Assembly (NCBI GenBank): GCA_947044405.1 | Contig: CAMRHE010000115.1 | Location: 4,650,001-4,714,000 of the forward strand | Source: Leptodactylus fallax | Taxonomy: Eukaryota; Chordata; Amphibia; Anura; Leptodactylidae | DNA: 64,000 nt | Direction of reading: 5' to 3' | Part shown: positions 61,302 to 64,000 of the stretch, in pieces | How the letters are laid out: each line of letters begins with the position of its first letter | Numbering within the stretch: the first letter of the stretch is position 1 | Notes under the pieces: generated by a model | The model's database searches: none | Seen by the model: only the letters and a program-made list of their open reading frames with translations | Told to the model about the DNA's origin: nothing | Made by a program: the position numbers and the translations under genes

Positions 61302-61739
61302 TGTGAGAGTATGAACCTAGAGGGCGCTAGGGAGCGACCCAGGCCAGCCCTGAAAAGGCCCTCAGCCACACCTTTGGGTGGGGGCGTGTATCTCCAGAAG
61401 GCTGGAGAAACCTGCTTGGAGCAGGAAATGGTGGACCAGCCTAGGACAGAGAGGCAGTCTGTCCCAGAGGGCTGGGATCCAGAGAGGACTTACAAAGACT
61501 AAGTCAGGCTCTTATTGCCCCAGAGGCTAGTTAGGGACTCAAGGAGTCAGTGAGTGCCCTAACTGTGGCATAGGTTTTTTTTGTTGTTTTGCTGTGTTGC
61601 AGTTGAGCTGAATAAAGCCACTTTTATGTTTCACTTGGACCGTCTGAACCCTATATTTCCGGCGCCCCGTACCACGAACCACCGCTGTTGGGACCAGGAG
61701 CCTGCCGCCATTTGAGTTTAATTCCCCCAAGCTGTCACA
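61302..61739 (+). repeat. 3' LTR
   Basis: 438 bp, aligned without gaps to the 5' LTR with 8 substitutions. AATAAA lies at 61611-61616. The chimeric frame enters from the left and ends at the TAA/TAG-type stop at 61500-61502. Confidence 0.92.
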
Positions 61740-61759
61740 CTGTGTTGACTGCACTTAGA

Positions 61760-61800
61760 CATTGCTTGACAAAGGCTCATTGGAGCTGAAACATTTCAAC
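61760..61800 (+). ncRNA. Strongly decayed hammerhead-like motif (tentative)
   Basis: TTGACAA (61766-61772) could be a decayed CTGACGA, followed by a stem of GGCTC with GAGCT around a short loop, and GAAAC at 61788-61792. Two core bases differ from the consensus (C3 to T, G8 to A). If real, the LTR element landed next to an old Penelope-like sequence. Confidence 0.25.
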
Positions 61801-61862
61801 ATGGAATAAACATCAACTAGTTTTTTTCACTGAACTTTTGGAGTGCTGCCTTTTCCTTGGAG

Positions 61863-61889
61863 ATAGATAGATAGCTAGATAGATAGATA
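61863..61889. repeat. Short GATA microsatellite
   Basis: (gata)n with one interruption, about 27 bp. Confidence 0.8.
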
Positions 61890-62189
61890 CAAAAAAATTC
61901 AGAACATCCCAATGTAAACAGGTGCAAGGTACTATGGCAATATTACAAATGCAGAAAATGTAACAGCACTGCAGTTATTTAATAGCTGCACATATAAATG
62001 AGCTAATATAATCTATAAACTACACATTTTAATTAGAGGTTATTTGTTATACATATTTGATCAAACAATAAGAAACCCACCTGCCCCAACAAGGCGACCT
62101 TATTTAGATGGGACCCTACACTAAATAAACATACCTCTCTTTGACCCTGAATAGGTGCTGTATGCAGAGTGATGCTGCATTTTCTGCAT

Positions 62190-62342
62190 TTGTAGATAGA
62201 TAGCTGAACAGATATATAAATAGATAAAAATGAGGATAGATAGATAGATAGATAGATAGATAGGAGACAGATAGGTAGGTAGGTAAATAGATGGATAGGT
62301 ATGAGATAGATAGCAGAATAGATATATAAATAGATAAAAGTG

Positions 62343-62387
<45 letters not shown>

Positions 62388-62395
62388 GAGATAGA
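62190..62395. repeat. GATA-rich microsatellite region
   Basis: Two uninterrupted (gata)n runs (about 62237-62264 and 62343-62384) separated by a diverged duplicate ('agcagaatagatatataaat' repeats the earlier 'agctgaacagatatataaat'). Minus-strand frames rich in Y-L-S-I come from this repeat and are not genes. Confidence 0.9.
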
Positions 62396-62399
62396 CATT

Positions 62400-63639
62400 C
62401 ATAGCTCTATTCCTGTAGAATGTTCATTGTCACATTGGTTTTGTCACCTATGGGCATCACCACTAGTATAGTTAAAGCATCTTTATAAGTCACGGTATAC
62501 AAGGTGTCAGGCAGGGATCTTGTCATACATAATGCTTGGCCTTAGCCATATACATCTGTGTAGATTTAATATGCAGTGCTTAGTGATCCCATACTTCCCC
62601 TTGGGCTGGAATAAGGAGAGAATATTGAGGACAATGTCTGGGTTCACAGAGATGTCAGTCTATTGCGGCTGTTTGTGTCGCTGTAATAATGTCACTGGTT
62701 AATCAGAGAGGATGTATTAAAAAACGGTTCAGTCATTCTAAGACACTGAAATGTCACTTTGCTGTCAATCTCGGTGTCTCGATCTTTTCCTCTGCATATT
62801 GTGTACTGATAATAAGGATTTATTGGTGTAGAATAAACATGAAAGCAAATTTTAGTTTTCTCTTTTAGTAAAAACTTTTTACTGCACCTTCAAATCTAAT
62901 TTATCAATTTTTATCATTTTTCAAAGGACTCAGAAAAGAAAGTCATTGATATCCTGCAGCGCAGAGATGTTCTGTAAAGGTGAATGAATTGATTTAGAGC
63001 CCATAATTTGCACTTGTTAAATACCACTCTCCACTCCAGCACCACTGCTACACGTTTCGTCAATGTGTGTGTCAGCTTGCCATGGAAACCAGGAGCTCAA
63101 CAATGACATCACTGGCCCATGCTTCCAGTTGCCAAGGTAACATAACACAAACCAACTCTGGCGGCGTTTTTAAGCAGGCGGGAGTCTCCTATCAGTTTCT
63201 GTCCTAGTGTCTGCCTCTAGACTGCTGTAATCTGTTTCGATTGCTTGTATTTTGGCCCTGCTCTCTTCTTGGATTTTGCCCAACTCGCTGCAGTACACTG
63301 TGTCTGTAGTTCACATTAACTTCTATGGTAGTTATGATAAGAACATAGCAGAGCTACATTTGGCAGTTTCCGTAACTGCCGGCCCTAGATGCTGGGATTT
63401 CTGCTCTGTGACAGAATAGGCAACACCTCTTGCTAGAGACATGAACTGCAAAGAGATATATATATATGGACGTAGCAGAGTTAACCCCAACTTCTGAAAC
63501 TGGATAAACTGCTGCAACATGATATGCTATCACAGAATGTTTTTCCCAATGAATTTTTGTCTTTTAATTGTTTTTTATTGTGTCTGTAAGAGACAGCCAA
63601 TGTTGTCTTAAGCTTCATTTGTCTGTATAAACTGTTAAT
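62400..63639. other. No gene or recognised element
   Basis: No domain in any frame. About 63050-63300 is richer in G+C with 'gctacacgtttcgtcaatg', which looks repeat-like, but I cannot assign it. Confidence 0.35.
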
Positions 63640-64000
63640 GTTGAATGTATTTCTGTGATTCTGTTCCTTTAAGACAGCAGCCATTGTAATTGTGACATGA
63701 TGCTGGAGTGAGACCCCCCCCCCCTTTTATGTCAGCCTGCCTGTTCTGCAGACAGAGTGTGAGCAGAGAAGCAGGAAGTGACGAGACAGAGAGCAGCAGC
63801 CATCTTGGCAAGTGTTGTATTGAACTGGTGTGGAGATTTTTCTGTACAGCTAAGCTGTATCTTGGTCCAGAGACAAACAGAGTGTAAAGAGACAACAGGA
63901 CTAGTGAGTCCAAGTGAAAGGAACTGTGCTCAGTGGCTGATCAGTGAGACTGACATTGTGACTGTGTATATGGATACCACAGATAGAGACTCGCAGTGCT
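63640..64000 (+). other. Unassigned, possibly an LTR or leader region cut by the window edge
   Basis: A C12-like run at about 63715-63724 is followed by purine-rich sequence with many 'agagac' and 'cagag' words. The character resembles leader or LTR sequence, but no paired copy, primer site or ORF is visible. Confidence 0.2.

Larger units (their letters stand above)
57100..61502 (+). pseudogene. Broken chimeric ORF of the LTR element
   Basis: Starts at ATG 57100 (accATGg), about 460 bp after the 5' LTR. The first part (57100 to about 57580) is a Lys-rich start followed by a coiled coil (LQDEIKTIRFIYEDEISDW onwards) of unknown origin. A LINE fragment interrupts it. From 57993 a single frame continues to 61502, broken only by TAG at 58773-58775 and TAA at 60774-60776. 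That frame is mostly heptad-rich coiled coil and contains, in order, a myosin II rod segment, further unassigned coiled coil, a HIP1-like segment, an unassigned stretch (about 60440-60770) and an SPRY domain. It ends inside the 3' LTR. The likely ancestral protein was 1300 or more residues. The TAG stands where myosin has Gln, consistent with a C-to-T change. Frames across the LINE do not line up simply, so another indel may exist. Confidence 0.8.
56201..61739 (+). mobile_element. Non-autonomous LTR retrotransposon carrying captured host coding sequence
   Basis: Two 438-bp LTRs (56201-56638, 61302-61739) both start TGTGAGAG and end TGTCACA. The 4-bp target duplication CTGT lies at 56197-56200 and 61740-61743. 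A primer-binding site follows the 5' LTR and a purine tract precedes the 3' LTR. The LTRs differ at 8 positions (about 1.8%), so the insertion is fairly young. The 4.66-kb interior has no gag, protease, reverse transcriptase, RNase H or integrase motif in any frame. It encodes instead a long chimeric protein with myosin, HIP1-like and hnRNP U-like parts. It must have been mobilised in trans by an autonomous LTR element, probably Ty3/gypsy-type given the short target duplication; that last point is inference. Confidence 0.9.

Noticed and set aside
62033..62402. Frames of about 93-121 codons rich in Tyr, Leu, Ser and Ile
   Set aside because: They are translations of the GATA microsatellite.

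Overview
The window looks like gene-poor nuclear DNA from a large vertebrate genome, most likely an amphibian and probably a frog. I see no intact host protein-coding gene, tRNA or rRNA. Nearly everything identifiable is a transposable element or a repeat derived from one. The mixture points to an anuran: L1-type LINEs with two ORFs, intact Tc1 elements, hAT elements with 8-bp target duplications, Penelope-like fold-back pieces carrying hammerhead-ribozyme motifs, and dense palindromic MITEs. The organism call is inference from element types and the vertebrate character of captured gene fragments.

Layout. 1-19.7 kb: a 5'-truncated L1 tail on the minus strand (967-1998), many fold-back MITEs, two Penelope-like palindromes (4142-4289; 10014-10596), a Tc1 element with an uninterrupted transposase (11607-13243) and a 31-bp minisatellite (about 13.77-14.46 kb). 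19.7-26.2 kb: one old hAT element (19747-26239, 8-bp target duplication) whose BED/hAT transposase is broken by frameshifts and by two nested insertions. 26.5-36.6 kb: MITEs and Tc1 relics. 36782-38416: a second uninterrupted Tc1 of the same family. 40045-46615: a full-length L1-type LINE with an 18-bp perfect target duplication, an intact ORF1 and an ORF2 with two frameshifts. 46.7-54.8 kb: more MITEs and a doubtful solo LTR.

The standout is 56197-61743. It is an LTR retrotransposon with two 438-bp LTRs (8 differences), a 4-bp target duplication, a tRNA-type primer binding site and a polypurine tract. It has no recognisable gag or pol. Its interior is a long, mostly open frame that reads as a fusion of host coding sequence: non-muscle myosin II heavy-chain rod, a piece of the HIP1/HIP1R THATCH region, and an hnRNP U-like SPRY domain. 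The last frame runs into the 3' LTR. This is a non-autonomous retroelement that captured several spliced host mRNAs. It now carries two in-frame stops and a nested LINE fragment.

The pieces do not form a pathway. They record successive transposition: autonomous elements (L1, Tc1, hAT) supplied enzymes, non-autonomous MITEs and the chimeric LTR element used such enzymes in trans, and later elements landed inside earlier ones. Family assignments rest on motifs and recalled protein families, since no database search was possible.
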